A stretch of DNA of 54,187 nt from a virus: IMG/VR virus record IMGVR_UViG_3300044655_000545, positions 1 to 54,187 of that record, one strand, 5' to 3'. A program made the position numbers and the translations under genes. Of this stretch, positions 7,904-16,709 are shown piece by piece (position 1 is the first letter of the stretch; each line of letters starts with the position of its first letter). Below the pieces are notes generated by a model. That model saw nothing but the letters and a program-made list of their open reading frames with translations, ran no database searches and was not told where the DNA came from.

Positions 7904-10900
7904 TTATTTTCTCCGCATCATAAGTGCATACCGCATTTGGTCTGTAGTCGGATTTTGTTGGACTATACCACCATTTGCCTTCTTGATGAAGGCTTTATCC
8001 TGAGTTTGTGTACGAGATGCGCGTTCAGCTTCTTCTTGTACAAGATCTTCCAGCTCGGCCTGAGACTTGGCACGTTGCCCCAACCTTGCCCCAATCGTGT
8101 TATTGTGGGTATCCATATCATAGTCAGCAGGCATTTTACCCGTAAACATGGACTTGACAGATTGGAGTGGGGAAGTCGTGAACTCGTGTGCTTTGCCTAG
8201 AAACTCAGCAGTCTTAGGTCCGTACTTACGTGAAAGCGTGCCTGCAGCCAACATGTGCCTTGCAGCGTCCCGTTGGTCATTCTGCCCTTTTTGGCCGGGG
8301 TACATCTCATAGGCCACAGTCTCCGAGTAAGTCGGGACACTAAACAGGTACGGCGTTTTGACTTCAGGTTTCTTGACTGATCCACCGGCTTGGTAACCTT
8401 GAACTAGGCCGCCATTTGCGTAATCGTCCATGCCTTGGTATCTCTCAATCAGGCTTTCAAGCTCAACTTCTAAAGCGGTTAATAGCTCAGGTGACCATTC
8501 ATATCCTGTTGTAGCCATGCCTAAAATGTCTTCAAATGCCATCTCGCCATTACGACGCAATGCACGTAAATGCTGTCTAATTAGGCGAACAGCAGCACGA
8601 GCATTAGGCGTCTCTGTATAGTAGCCTTCCTCAAGCAAGTTTGCAATCTCTTCAGCAGTATCACGCATGTCTGCAGCAACGCGTTCAGGCGCTGGAGGCA
8701 CGCCATTAGGATTAAGCGCTGCACGTTGCGCGTCCAGTTGCAAAGTTGTAGCTACTTCACGCGCAATGTATTCACGTTCTACAGGCGTAACGTCGTTGGT
8801 TAGACCAAACCCGTTGCGAATATCATTAGCTTCAAGATCCGGATCAAGCCCTTGTCTTCTTGCGGCGCCTAGACGACGATCTATAGAGCTATTTACGCGT
8901 TGCCAAACTCCGCCGGTGTCTGTGTCCATTACAGTGATTTGATCTCTAAGATCCTCGGTAGTAAGCCCTCGCAAATTAGTGTTGTTGCCACGGTGCTGAG
9001 CGTCAGCCTGCATACCTTGCAGAATATGGTTTAGATTCAATGCTGTACGTTGTTCCGCACGACCACGCTCTCTAACAGGCAAACCACGTAGTATTTCGTG
9101 ATCAAAATTGCCAGCATTCAAAGCTTCTATCGTATCGCGCAACTCGGGTATATTCGCGCCTGCTTCATTTGAAAGACGTATTGCAAAGTCTGCCGGGCTA
9201 AACTCAATGTAATTGGCACGTTGGTGAAGCTCTTGAGAATAAGCACGACGCTCAGTGTCTGTTAAAGATATCCAATGATTATTGGCATCACGCGTTAATG
9301 GGTTTCCTACGTTATTTGCCATCCTACGCAAATCTTCAGGGTCTAACTCTGGATCATTTACCGCGTTTTCAAGCTCAAATATACGATCATTGCGTTCATT
9401 ATCAAGGTCTGCAGCACGAAGTCTAAAATCTACAAGCCGTATATCAATTTCATTAATCACGTTTTGAATTGCTGATGCCGCAGCTATGCCGGCAAACCCT
9501 TCTCGCTGAAGATATGGAATTTGAGCTGCAAGATCATCTCTATAGCCTTGCAAATAATTTCCAAACCTGTTAAGACTACCGGGCGTATCGCCTATTTCGT
9601 TTAAATTGTTTTCGGTATAAAGTCTTCCTACGCTTGTTGCAAAAAGCTGAGTGGTAGCTTCGTTATGCTCATCTGACAGCAATCTAGCCTGATTCCCTAT
9701 TTCCCTGTTAATTTGCATTAGTGCAACACTTGCCTGATCTTGAGTAGCAGGTCGATATACTGTAGGCTGTTGCTGTTGTGGTGGCGCAATAGATTCTTCA
9801 ATCTGCGTTGCAAGATCACGTAATGCGTCTAATACAGCTATATGCTCAAGTGCAGGGTCAGCTGCGCGCCTCAAAGCAAGTGCATAGCCTGCAGGATCTA
9901 TCCGAGGTCTGTTGTTTTCGGCAACGCGTTGCGCAATAGTATCAAAGCGATCAGCAATAACAGGCGTAAAATTTGTAGCTACGACATCAGCAATTCTATC
10001 TACCGCACGAACCCAATCAAACGGTTGAGCAGGCGTATTAGCTGCAGGCCCTACTTCAGGCTCCCAATCGCGTATGTACGCGGTATACATATCATCAGCC
10101 AACTCATTTAGCGCAGTCTCAACAGACCCTCGTGCAGCAACTTCAGCAGCACTTCGCAATGCTGTAATAAATGCGTCAGTATCGCGCACAGGATCAAGAC
10201 CACTGCCTTCAGTAATCACGCGGAAAACTGAGCGCAGTTCATCGCCTGCATCAACACCCATTTGTCGATCAAGTTGCAAAGCGGCATCATGCGTCATACG
10301 CAAGTAATCAGGCGCTTGCTCAGGAGCTAAACGGTTAGCATTTCTCCAACGCTCGTACTCATCAACCAACCCTTGTTGTCCTGCATCAGTATTACCTTCT
10401 TGACCATTCCAACGATCATCAAAATTTTCAAGCCATTGCACTTGTTCAGGCGTCAAGCGATCACGATACTCAATCAATAACTCAGTGGTGTCCATATCAG
10501 GTATACGGTCGCCTTGTGCTGCAATAGCACGAGGTTGCGCCGCCTCGGCAGCTTGGCGCGCGGCTACATAATCTGCCTGCAAGCCTAAGGTTTGCTGTAA
10601 GTCTCTAATACCTTCAGCAATGATGTTGGCAACTATACGTGGGCTATTAGCGTATTCATTTTCAAGATCATACAACTCTTGATTGGTAAGCTCCAATGCG
10701 CGAACAGGACCTTCAGCTTGTAAATATCTATCAAAGTTTTCTCGAATGCCTGTAAAAAATGTTTCTGCTTGAACAAATTGATTGCTCTCCCCTGCCTCAT
10801 CAAATGCACGTCTTTGTGAATCAAGTGTATTGTCAATTGACGACGCCACAGTGCCTGACAGAGATGCTGACAGGCTTTCACTAGGCCGCTGTGATAAGAC

Positions 10901-13594
10901 TGCAGGCACTTGCTCTACAGGTTCATTGGCTTTTAAGTTCTCAATATGATTGCGAATATCAGCACGTGTAACAAACCTTGGCAAACCTGCAAGGTCGTAG
11001 CGCTCAAACTGCGATATAGGCATATCAATCATACCGGCCAAGGCGCGATTTTGCATACGCTTTCTATCATTAATGCCTGTGTGGTCATACAGGAAAGTGC
11101 CAACGTCGTGGATCGAGTCCGCACGGCTGTTAAGATACGACTTAATGCCTTCAACGTATTCAGGTTTGATCTTGCCATTTTTACGGCCTGACGCAAAGTG
11201 AATGTTGTACTTACCATCCAATGATGAAGGGTTAAGATCAAAGATTGCAACAGGCTCACCTGTTACTGTATCTCTAAAGCTTACCATTTGCGAGCCATTT
11301 GCAACAGCGTTAATGAAGCCCATCCTAGGGCTGGTTGCATCAGGGTTGCGCTGTCCTGTGACAATGTCGTAAATTGGAATGTACTGACGATCACCGGTGC
11401 CGGGATGCCAAGGGTTTGGCCTGTCTCTAACATTACCGCCTTCACCAATACAGACGTCCAACGCTAAGGTGTCTTCACTTACCAATTGGCCAACCTGCTC
11501 AGGCGTAAAGCGATTGGTGATCTCCAACGCGCCAACATTACCAAAGACTTTGTCATTAGGAATATGCGTATCTGCTGACAACTTAAACTGCGCGTCAGCA
11601 TCCATTTTAAACTGCTTTTCTTTAGCTTGCGCAAGCTTTTCAGCAGCAATCCTACCTTCAGCAGTATCGCGTATATACTTTTCAACAGTCATCTTTGGAA
11701 CTTTGTCCAAATGTATTTTACGCGACATCACATCGCTGTAAAAGCTTTTTGCAAGATCTTCAAAGCCAAGATTGCGCAACTGAACTGGGTTTGCAATGTA
11801 TGCGCGCTCAGTATCAGGCGTTTGCATCAACGCAGGATAGAACTGCCGCTCACTATACTCAATTTCTTCTTTTAAGTTTTTGGCAAAAGGCGCATGAATT
11901 GCCTTGTCAGTTGCGTTCTCATACGCAGCACCTAAACGCAAATTGTCAACCACTTTTTGCTGTTTCTTGTACGCGGTGTTTGCTTTGTCAGACTCGCGTG
12001 ATGCTTGAGCAAAAGGCTCATACCTTCCAAGGTTCATACCTTCAACAACAACGCCCGTGTTAGGGTCAATTGCCCCGTAGCCTAATTGCTTGGCAATTGC
12101 CTCTTGTTCGCGTTTACGAGTTGCTGCATCGCCCGATTGTTGTACCAAGTCAGCTAATTTTTGATCTGCTGCAGCCAACGCCTCATCAGTTGGCGTTTTG
12201 GCAGGCATGCCTGCTGCGGTACGCTTGGCGCCAATCTTGCTGCCTGACATATCTGCGCTATCAAATATTTCTGATGGCGGGTAAAACGTTAAGCCTTGAC
12301 TTGCCAGCTTGGCTGCGGGCTCATTAGGCGTACCAACCTTTTCAACAATGTAATTGGTAAACTGAGAGTTAAGCCAATTGGCCGCAGCTTCATGCATTGC
12401 AGGCAATTCTTCTGCAGAAGGCAAGTCAAGCGCAGCTCTGTACTGTATGCCATTAGGCGTTTGCAAGAACTGATCGTACATTTCTAGTGTGTGCGCTGCT
12501 GAAGCTTCTCTATCACCGAATCTGGCTTTATACGCCGACAACGCCGCGCCTTCTGATGGGGCGTCAGGGTACATCTCATTAGCTTTTTGCTTAAGGAAGG
12601 ACTCAAACGCTCTGCGCGCAGACGCAGCCTCAGGCTTACGCAGGATGTTGTTTTGTATCTCATCCAATGCTTGCACCGGCGTCATTGTTGTGCTGTCAAT
12701 AACGTTGTTAATGATCTCTTGCGCAGGGGCGTAAGTCGCGGCGTCTGCCTTTGCAGTTGCAGGCAACGTAGCAGATGTAACCCTTGACCCTTCAGGTCGC
12801 ATGGCGTACAACTTAGGATTCATTGGTTGCATGGAAGCTGGGAGCCCAGGGATGGGTGGCAACCCTTGCATTTCCCTTTGCGCCATAATGTCACCAACAC
12901 TTTCAGCAACGCCTTGAAGCTTAGCGCCGTACGTTGGCTGACCTGTGATTGGGTCTAACCTTTGCATGCCAGATTGCGCATTCACAAAGTCTGTAGGTAT
13001 ATCCTTGACTTGCCGGCCTACACGCGTGGCCTCAGCGCCCATAACGCGGACGTCATTAGGGGTAATTGGCGGTCTAATTGGCTGGTTCAAGGCCATAGGC
13101 CAAACGGCAGGAATCTTGGACGCGTCCATCGCCCTGGTCACATCTGTCTCAAACTCTTTGCCTAGCTGCGTTGTTGGTGCTTGGTAGAACCGTCCTGTAG
13201 TAACAGGCACGTAGTTCTTTTGCATCTTCATAATGCCTTGCGGATCGCCAAGTATGTCGTACATCGCCTCTGCGCCGGCGGTCTGTACGTTTTGCGCCAC
13301 GTCAGCCCATGCGCCCGCAATTGGTGGGACTGGGTTGAGAGTGCGAACAGACTCCTGCATTGACTTCATCATCATCAGCGGGTTGTACTTTGTAGCCAAC
13401 TCGGTGAAGTTACCTGCCGCCGCGCTTAAAGGGTCAGGCTTTGTTTGCGCAGGTGGGACTGGTTTGCCATACCCTGGGATCTGCGAAGCCGCAGACGGCG
13501 GCGCAGGCGCAGGCTTATTCTGCTTGGCCAAAGCCAATCGCATCTTGTCTAAGTCACCGCTACCACCTTCTTCGCCAAATGGTACTTCATACAT
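7904..13594 (-). CDS. giant (1896-residue) internal virion/ejection protein candidate
   Basis: One uninterrupted 1896-residue reading frame between the terminase-proximal gene and the portal. The N-terminal 700 residues are Ala/Pro/Gln-rich. Around residues 705-830 is a domain with LDVCIGEGG and, further on, SFRDTVTGEPVA then SGRKNGKIK. This order (Cys-x-Gly, SxRD-x3-G-x-P, Gly/Asn/Lys) recalls PcfJ-like domains of mobile elements. The middle (about 880-1700) is long and helical. Near residues 1735-1770 is a GG-L-V-x-G-Y-x-x-GG motif. About residues 1770-1840 hold NDQRDAARH, a later AHE, and DTHNNTIG. This Asp/His array resembles the uncharacterised, possibly hydrolytic DUF6973 type. Size and position next to the portal suggest an ejected protein comparable to T7 gp16. 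The start at 13594 has AAGGG. Domain names are tentative. Confidence 0.6.
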   Translation of the reverse strand: MYEVPFGEEGGSGDLDKMRLALAKQNKPAPAPPSAASQIPGYGKPVPPAQTKPDPLSAAAGNFTELATKYNPLMMMKSMQESVRTLNPVPPIAGAWADVAQNVQTAGAEAMYDILGDPQGIMKMQKNYVPVTTGRFYQAPTTQLGKEFETDVTRAMDASKIPAVWPMALNQPIRPPITPNDVRVMGAEATRVGRQVKDIPTDFVNAQSGMQRLDPITGQPTYGAKLQGVAESVGDIMAQREMQGLPPIPGLPASMQPMNPKLYAMRPEGSRVTSATLPATAKADAATYAPAQEIINNVIDSTTMTPVQALDEIQNNILRKPEAASARRAFESFLKQKANEMYPDAPSEGAALSAYKARFGDREASAAHTLEMYDQFLQTPNGIQYRAALDLPSAEELPAMHEAAANWLNSQFTNYIVEKVGTPNEPAAKLASQGLTFYPPSEIFDSADMSGSKIGAKRTAAGMPAKTPTDEALAAADQKLADLVQQSGDAATRKREQEAIAKQLGYGAIDPNTGVVVEGMNLGRYEPFAQASRESDKANTAYKKQQKVVDNLRLGAAYENATDKAIHAPFAKNLKEEIEYSERQFYPALMQTPDTERAYIANPVQLRNLGFEDLAKSFYSDVMSRKIHLDKVPKMTVEKYIRDTAEGRIAAEKLAQAKEKQFKMDADAQFKLSADTHIPNDKVFGNVGALEITNRFTPEQVGQLVSEDTLALDVCIGEGGNVRDRPNPWHPGTGDRQYIPIYDIVTGQRNPDATSPRMGFINAVANGSQMVSFRDTVTGEPVAIFDLNPSSLDGKYNIHFASGRKNGKIKPEYVEGIKSYLNSRADSIHDVGTFLYDHTGINDRKRMQNRALAGMIDMPISQFERYDLAGLPRFVTRADIRNHIENLKANEPVEQVPAVLSQRPSESLSASLSGTVASSIDNTLDSQRRAFDEAGESNQFVQAETFFTGIRENFDRYLQAEGPVRALELTNQELYDLENEYANSPRIVANIIAEGIRDLQQTLGLQADYVAARQAAEAAQPRAIAAQGDRIPDMDTTELLIEYRDRLTPEQVQWLENFDDRWNGQEGNTDAGQQGLVDEYERWRNANRLAPEQAPDYLRMTHDAALQLDRQMGVDAGDELRSVFRVITEGSGLDPVRDTDAFITALRSAAEVAARGSVETALNELADDMYTAYIRDWEPEVGPAANTPAQPFDWVRAVDRIADVVATNFTPVIADRFDTIAQRVAENNRPRIDPAGYALALRRAADPALEHIAVLDALRDLATQIEESIAPPQQQQPTVYRPATQDQASVALMQINREIGNQARLLSDEHNEATTQLFATSVGRLYTENNLNEIGDTPGSLNRFGNYLQGYRDDLAAQIPYLQREGFAGIAAASAIQNVINEIDIRLVDFRLRAADLDNERNDRIFELENAVNDPELDPEDLRRMANNVGNPLTRDANNHWISLTDTERRAYSQELHQRANYIEFSPADFAIRLSNEAGANIPELRDTIEALNAGNFDHEILRGLPVRERGRAEQRTALNLNHILQGMQADAQHRGNNTNLRGLTTEDLRDQITVMDTDTGGVWQRVNSSIDRRLGAARRQGLDPDLEANDIRNGFGLTNDVTPVEREYIAREVATTLQLDAQRAALNPNGVPPAPERVAADMRDTAEEIANLLEEGYYTETPNARAAVRLIRQHLRALRRNGEMAFEDILGMATTGYEWSPELLTALEVELESLIERYQGMDDYANGGLVQGYQAGGSVKKPEVKTPYLFSVPTYSETVAYEMYPGQKGQNDQRDAARHMLAAGTLSRKYGPKTAEFLGKAHEFTTSPLQSVKSMFTGKMPADYDMDTHNNTIGARLGQRAKSQAELEDLVQEEAERASRTQTQDKAFIKKANGGIVQQNPTTDQMRYALMMRRK

Positions 13595-13596
13595 AA

Positions 13597-14628
13597 TTAT
13601 TTGCCCTTAGACTTAGGTTTGCCAAGTTTTTGCAATACATCACTAATATGCGCAGGCATAGGCGGCGCAGGTGGAGGTTCTAATGATTGGTAGTACGCTT
13701 TAAGATCATTAGGCGAAGGACTCTTATTGCCAACAAAGTTATTGCCTACAAAGTCTTCTAACTCATCAAACGGCAACTTATCAGCGGCGTCTTTGATATA
13801 CGCATCTTTGATTGCGTAATCTGGAATATGCTTTTTATGCTTGTCCAATAACTCATAAAGCTTCTCAACAGCGTTGTAAGGTTTATTGCCTAGGAATTCA
13901 CCAGTAGAGAAATCTTCAGCATAGTAATCAATTATTTCTTGCAACTTGTCCATGCGCTTAAGTTCTTTTTCAGGAACATTACCTTCCAAATAAGAGCGCA
14001 ATGCATTATACGTGTAATACACTTCAGGAGGTACTGCGCCTTCTGCAATGCCTGTTGCAATAGCGTCTAACGCGCCGCTCTTAAACGCGTCAGCAATTCC
14101 GTATCGTGCCGCTAAGCCGGGGAACAACGACTCCATAGTGTCAACAGCTGCAGGCATAATTTGAGGTAAGGCGTCAGTAACGCTGGGCATTGGTACAACT
14201 TGCTGCAGTGCTGCTTGGCCTGCACGCTTTAGTACGTCGCGTCTTGACATTGGCGCATTTAGTGCTTTGTCTGCTAAAGACTGAAGCGGACTTGCGCTTG
14301 GCGCGGATGAAGGCGCTGATGACGTAGGCTGTTGCTGCGGAACTGCTTGTTCGATTTGCTGAGGCGTAGGTCTTGGCGCTGATGGGGGAATCACAGCAGG
14401 CAGCTCAGCAGGCAAAGGCGTCAGGCCTAAGATCGATCGCCGTTGTAAGTTAACTGGGGGCGCGGTTGGTGGGGCTACCGGCTTCTTTGGTCGGCCAAAT
14501 AAGCCAACCTGCATCATGTTGGGGTCTTGGCCTAAGAATCTAGCGCCGTCGTCAAAGACAGGAGGCTCTTCATCTTCTTTAGCAAGCATCTGTGCTCGCA
14601 TACGGGCCAGTTCTTCGTCATACTGCAT
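13597..14628 (-). CDS. putative internal virion protein with Tat-like motif
   Basis: A 343-residue protein. The first 115 residues are Pro/Ala/Ser/Gln-rich and probably disordered. At residues 127-140 is MSRRDVLKRAGQAA, matching the twin-arginine consensus S-R-R-x-x-L-K followed by a moderately hydrophobic stretch, but internal rather than N-terminal. The rest is helical and the C-terminus is Pro-rich and basic. The start at 14628 has GGAGGG and overlaps the terminase gene by 11 bases. It is encoded between terminase and the giant protein, suggesting a DNA-ejection or head-interior role. No known family was recognised. Confidence 0.55.
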   Translation of the reverse strand: MQYDEELARMRAQMLAKEDEEPPVFDDGARFLGQDPNMMQVGLFGRPKKPVAPPTAPPVNLQRRSILGLTPLPAELPAVIPPSAPRPTPQQIEQAVPQQQPTSSAPSSAPSASPLQSLADKALNAPMSRRDVLKRAGQAALQQVVPMPSVTDALPQIMPAAVDTMESLFPGLAARYGIADAFKSGALDAIATGIAEGAVPPEVYYTYNALRSYLEGNVPEKELKRMDKLQEIIDYYAEDFSTGEFLGNKPYNAVEKLYELLDKHKKHIPDYAIKDAYIKDAADKLPFDELEDFVGNNFVGNKSPSPNDLKAYYQSLEPPPAPPMPAHISDVLQKLGKPKSKGK

Positions 14629-16045
14629 ATGGGTTTACCCTCCTTGGACGATCTTCTTCGTAGTCGTCATCAGGATTGTATACCGGGTCGATGGAAATTA
14701 ACCCTAAGTCTCGCAAAAGTCTTAAAGCTTGAGATGTGGAGTCCACCAAGTCATCGTGTCGGACTTCGGGGAAGGAGCATAGCTGGCTGATCAAAGGCTC
14801 GGCCCAATCACGAGCCATGCCTGCGTTGACCGAGGACTCGGGAATGTAGACTCTGCCCTTGGCGATGATGGGAGCCACGATGTTAAGGCGCGTAGTCTTG
14901 TCCGCGTTCCCGGGATTGTAGCTTCTCACAGGCAGACCTGCGCGTTGCAGATCTTGGATAAGCTGCGTGCCGGCTGACTTGTCCTCGATCAGGATCATGT
15001 CTACCTTTTTCCCGTGACCAAACTCGTTCTCATCACCGTAGATGGCGGTGGACTCCTCGATCACCTTAGGTCGCAGCTCAGGGTACTGCATGTACTCCTC
15101 CCAGCAGTCGATGAGCATGACGCTCATAGCCTTGTCGGGACTTGGCCTGAAGATACCCCACACCGTGCAGGCAGTCGGGTCGTTCTTAGTCTTGTCACTG
15201 GTCGCGCAGTCATAAGACTGAAGCACGTACTCAAATCTAGGCAGTGGCTTCTCATTGTCCCACAGCTTAAACCAATCACGCTTGATAATGCCAGCCTCTT
15301 CAGGATCTAGAATCTCGGCGTAGATCTCTTGGCGTCCAAGCTTTGTGCCCTCGTACTGCAGGATCTGCGCTTGGAACGATGGGGCGAGGTTGTGGATGTT
15401 GTCGTACGTGCTGGCCTTGGTACATATCACATCCTCCCCATCTCTGTTCACCAGATCCACGATCAATGGCTTGGGCTTAGGCGTTGTGGTGCATAGCATC
15501 AGAGGCTTCTGCCCCAAGCGCATGCCGAACTGAATCATGTTCCAAGAGTCGTCAAGGTAATCCCATGCAGCCAGCTCGTCGAACCAGCCCCCGTGGAACT
15601 GCGGACCTCGGAATCGAGCCGGTTCTGAAGCAGGGATGCCTTTGATCAGCGTGCCGTTGATGAGGTATATCTCGTGAAGCGACCGAGTGTAGTGATCGAC
15701 CAACTGCGGGGGGATCACAGTGATCAGACCTGAGTCGCCTTCAAAGCAAACGTCGCGGACATCAGATGATGTGGGCGCGGAGACAAGCCATCGAGTCTTG
15801 GGGTGAGTCCATGCTTCCCACCATAGCCACTCGGCAGCTGCACGAGTCTTGCCTGCGCCGCGGCCTGCAAGTAAAAGCCAAATGCTCCACCAATCGCCGG
15901 GTGGCGGAACCTGATGGTCATTGGCTATTGTCAGCCAGCTTTGTCGAGCCTTGTGCGCAGCTTTGCGCTCAGGTAGCATGAGGTTAAGATCAGGACCCTT
16001 GCGGATCCGATCCGCAAACTCACTTGCTCTTGCTTGGCTTAGCAT
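14618..16045 (-). CDS. terL: terminase large subunit
   Basis: A 475-residue packaging motor ATPase and nuclease. Walker A is GRGAGKT (residues 61-67). Walker B is WFDE with Asp156-Glu157, and coupling motif TTTP follows. The C-terminal RNase H-like nuclease has three acidic positions: QSYDCATSD, MILIEDKSAG and RHDDLVDS. This is the Terminase_6 arrangement. The start at 16045 overlaps the small subunit by 26 bases and lacks a clear ribosome site, so translation is probably coupled. The nearby GTAAC cluster at 16541-16697 is a candidate recognition site for the terminase complex. Confidence 0.95.
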   Translation of the reverse strand: MLSQARASEFADRIRKGPDLNLMLPERKAAHKARQSWLTIANDHQVPPPGDWWSIWLLLAGRGAGKTRAAAEWLWWEAWTHPKTRWLVSAPTSSDVRDVCFEGDSGLITVIPPQLVDHYTRSLHEIYLINGTLIKGIPASEPARFRGPQFHGGWFDELAAWDYLDDSWNMIQFGMRLGQKPLMLCTTTPKPKPLIVDLVNRDGEDVICTKASTYDNIHNLAPSFQAQILQYEGTKLGRQEIYAEILDPEEAGIIKRDWFKLWDNEKPLPRFEYVLQSYDCATSDKTKNDPTACTVWGIFRPSPDKAMSVMLIDCWEEYMQYPELRPKVIEESTAIYGDENEFGHGKKVDMILIEDKSAGTQLIQDLQRAGLPVRSYNPGNADKTTRLNIVAPIIAKGRVYIPESSVNAGMARDWAEPLISQLCSFPEVRHDDLVDSTSQALRLLRDLGLISIDPVYNPDDDYEEDRPRRVNPYAV

Positions 16046-16490
16046 CGACTTGGCGCGTTGTTAGGAGATCATCCAACAAGTCTTGTGAGAAGTCATGCAC
16101 CACATCAACCTGCACAGGCCCATCATTCTTGCCTGTGACCTCGAGCTTGGAGTTCTCACGGTATTGCTCGGGGAAGCGTGCTGCCATGCTTCGGCTCCAC
16201 AACCCAGTGTTAAGCTTCACGCCGCCAGGAGCTTCGCGTATGTGATCATGCGCTAAGTCTTCCCAGTATGAGAGCGCATCAAGTCGTGCTTGATCCAAGG
16301 CTTGCCGAAAATCTTCGTGTGCGCCTTCCCATGCAATCATGTTGTGGAGGCCAATGTTTAAGCGCGAGCAGATTTGCCAACGTGATAAGCCCTCTTTGCC
16401 GAGCTCCATGATGGCATCGCAGTATGCGGGATCGTACTTTGAAGGACGTCCCAAGAACTTTCCGTTCTTAGATGGTGTCTTTGTAGTCAT
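16020..16490 (-). CDS. terS: terminase small subunit
   Basis: About 156 residues. It opens with a basic GRPSKYDP segment, followed by a helix-turn-helix-like region (CDAIMELGKEGLSRWQICSRLNI) and a helical region (FRQALDQARLDALSYWEDLAHDHI), the pattern of small terminase subunits that recognise pac/cos DNA. An upstream TTG would extend it to 177 residues, but the ATG at 16490 (MTTKTPSKNG) begins just ahead of the conserved part and is preferred. Neither start has a convincing Shine-Dalgarno. The large subunit follows with a 26-base overlap. Confidence 0.8.
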   Translation of the reverse strand: MTTKTPSKNGKFLGRPSKYDPAYCDAIMELGKEGLSRWQICSRLNIGLHNMIAWEGAHEDFRQALDQARLDALSYWEDLAHDHIREAPGGVKLNTGLWSRSMAARFPEQYRENSKLEVTGKNDGPVQVDVVHDFSQDLLDDLLTTRQVDAKPSKSK

Positions 16491-16540
16491 GTGCGGATTG
16501 TAATCATAAAGTTGGAAGTGTGTACATTTTATTGCGGCAG

Positions 16541-16697
16541 GTAACGGTAACAAGGTAACATATGGTCCAGAAAACTATATAGCTATACACTATTACTATA
16601 TATACTATACTTTATAAAATAATAGTTACCTACTGTTACTCTGTTACTATTCAATCCAGATAAGGCTTTGCGAAGTAACAGTCGAGTAACAGGTAAC
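16541..16697. repeat. GTAAC/GTTAC iteron cluster flanking an AT-rich core
   Basis: In 157 bases there are nine pentamers: GTAAC at 16541, 16547 and 16555; GTTAC at 16625, 16635 and 16643; GTAAC at 16675, 16686 and 16693. Several extend to CTGTTAC/GTAACAG. Between the first two groups is an AT-rich stretch (16571-16624) with a perfect palindrome TATAGCTATA at 16578-16587. This fills most of the 219-base gap between primase-helicase and the small terminase gene. Candidates are a replication origin with initiator sites, or a terminase binding (pac/cos) site. The repeat structure is directly visible; the function is inference. Confidence 0.75.
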
Positions 16698-16709
16698 TGC
16701 TGCAGTGTA

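Noticed and set aside
16020-16553. 177-residue form of the small terminase from a TTG at 16553
   Set aside because: The added residues would be translated from the repeat-rich intergenic DNA, and the start has no ribosome site; ATG 16490 precedes the conserved part.
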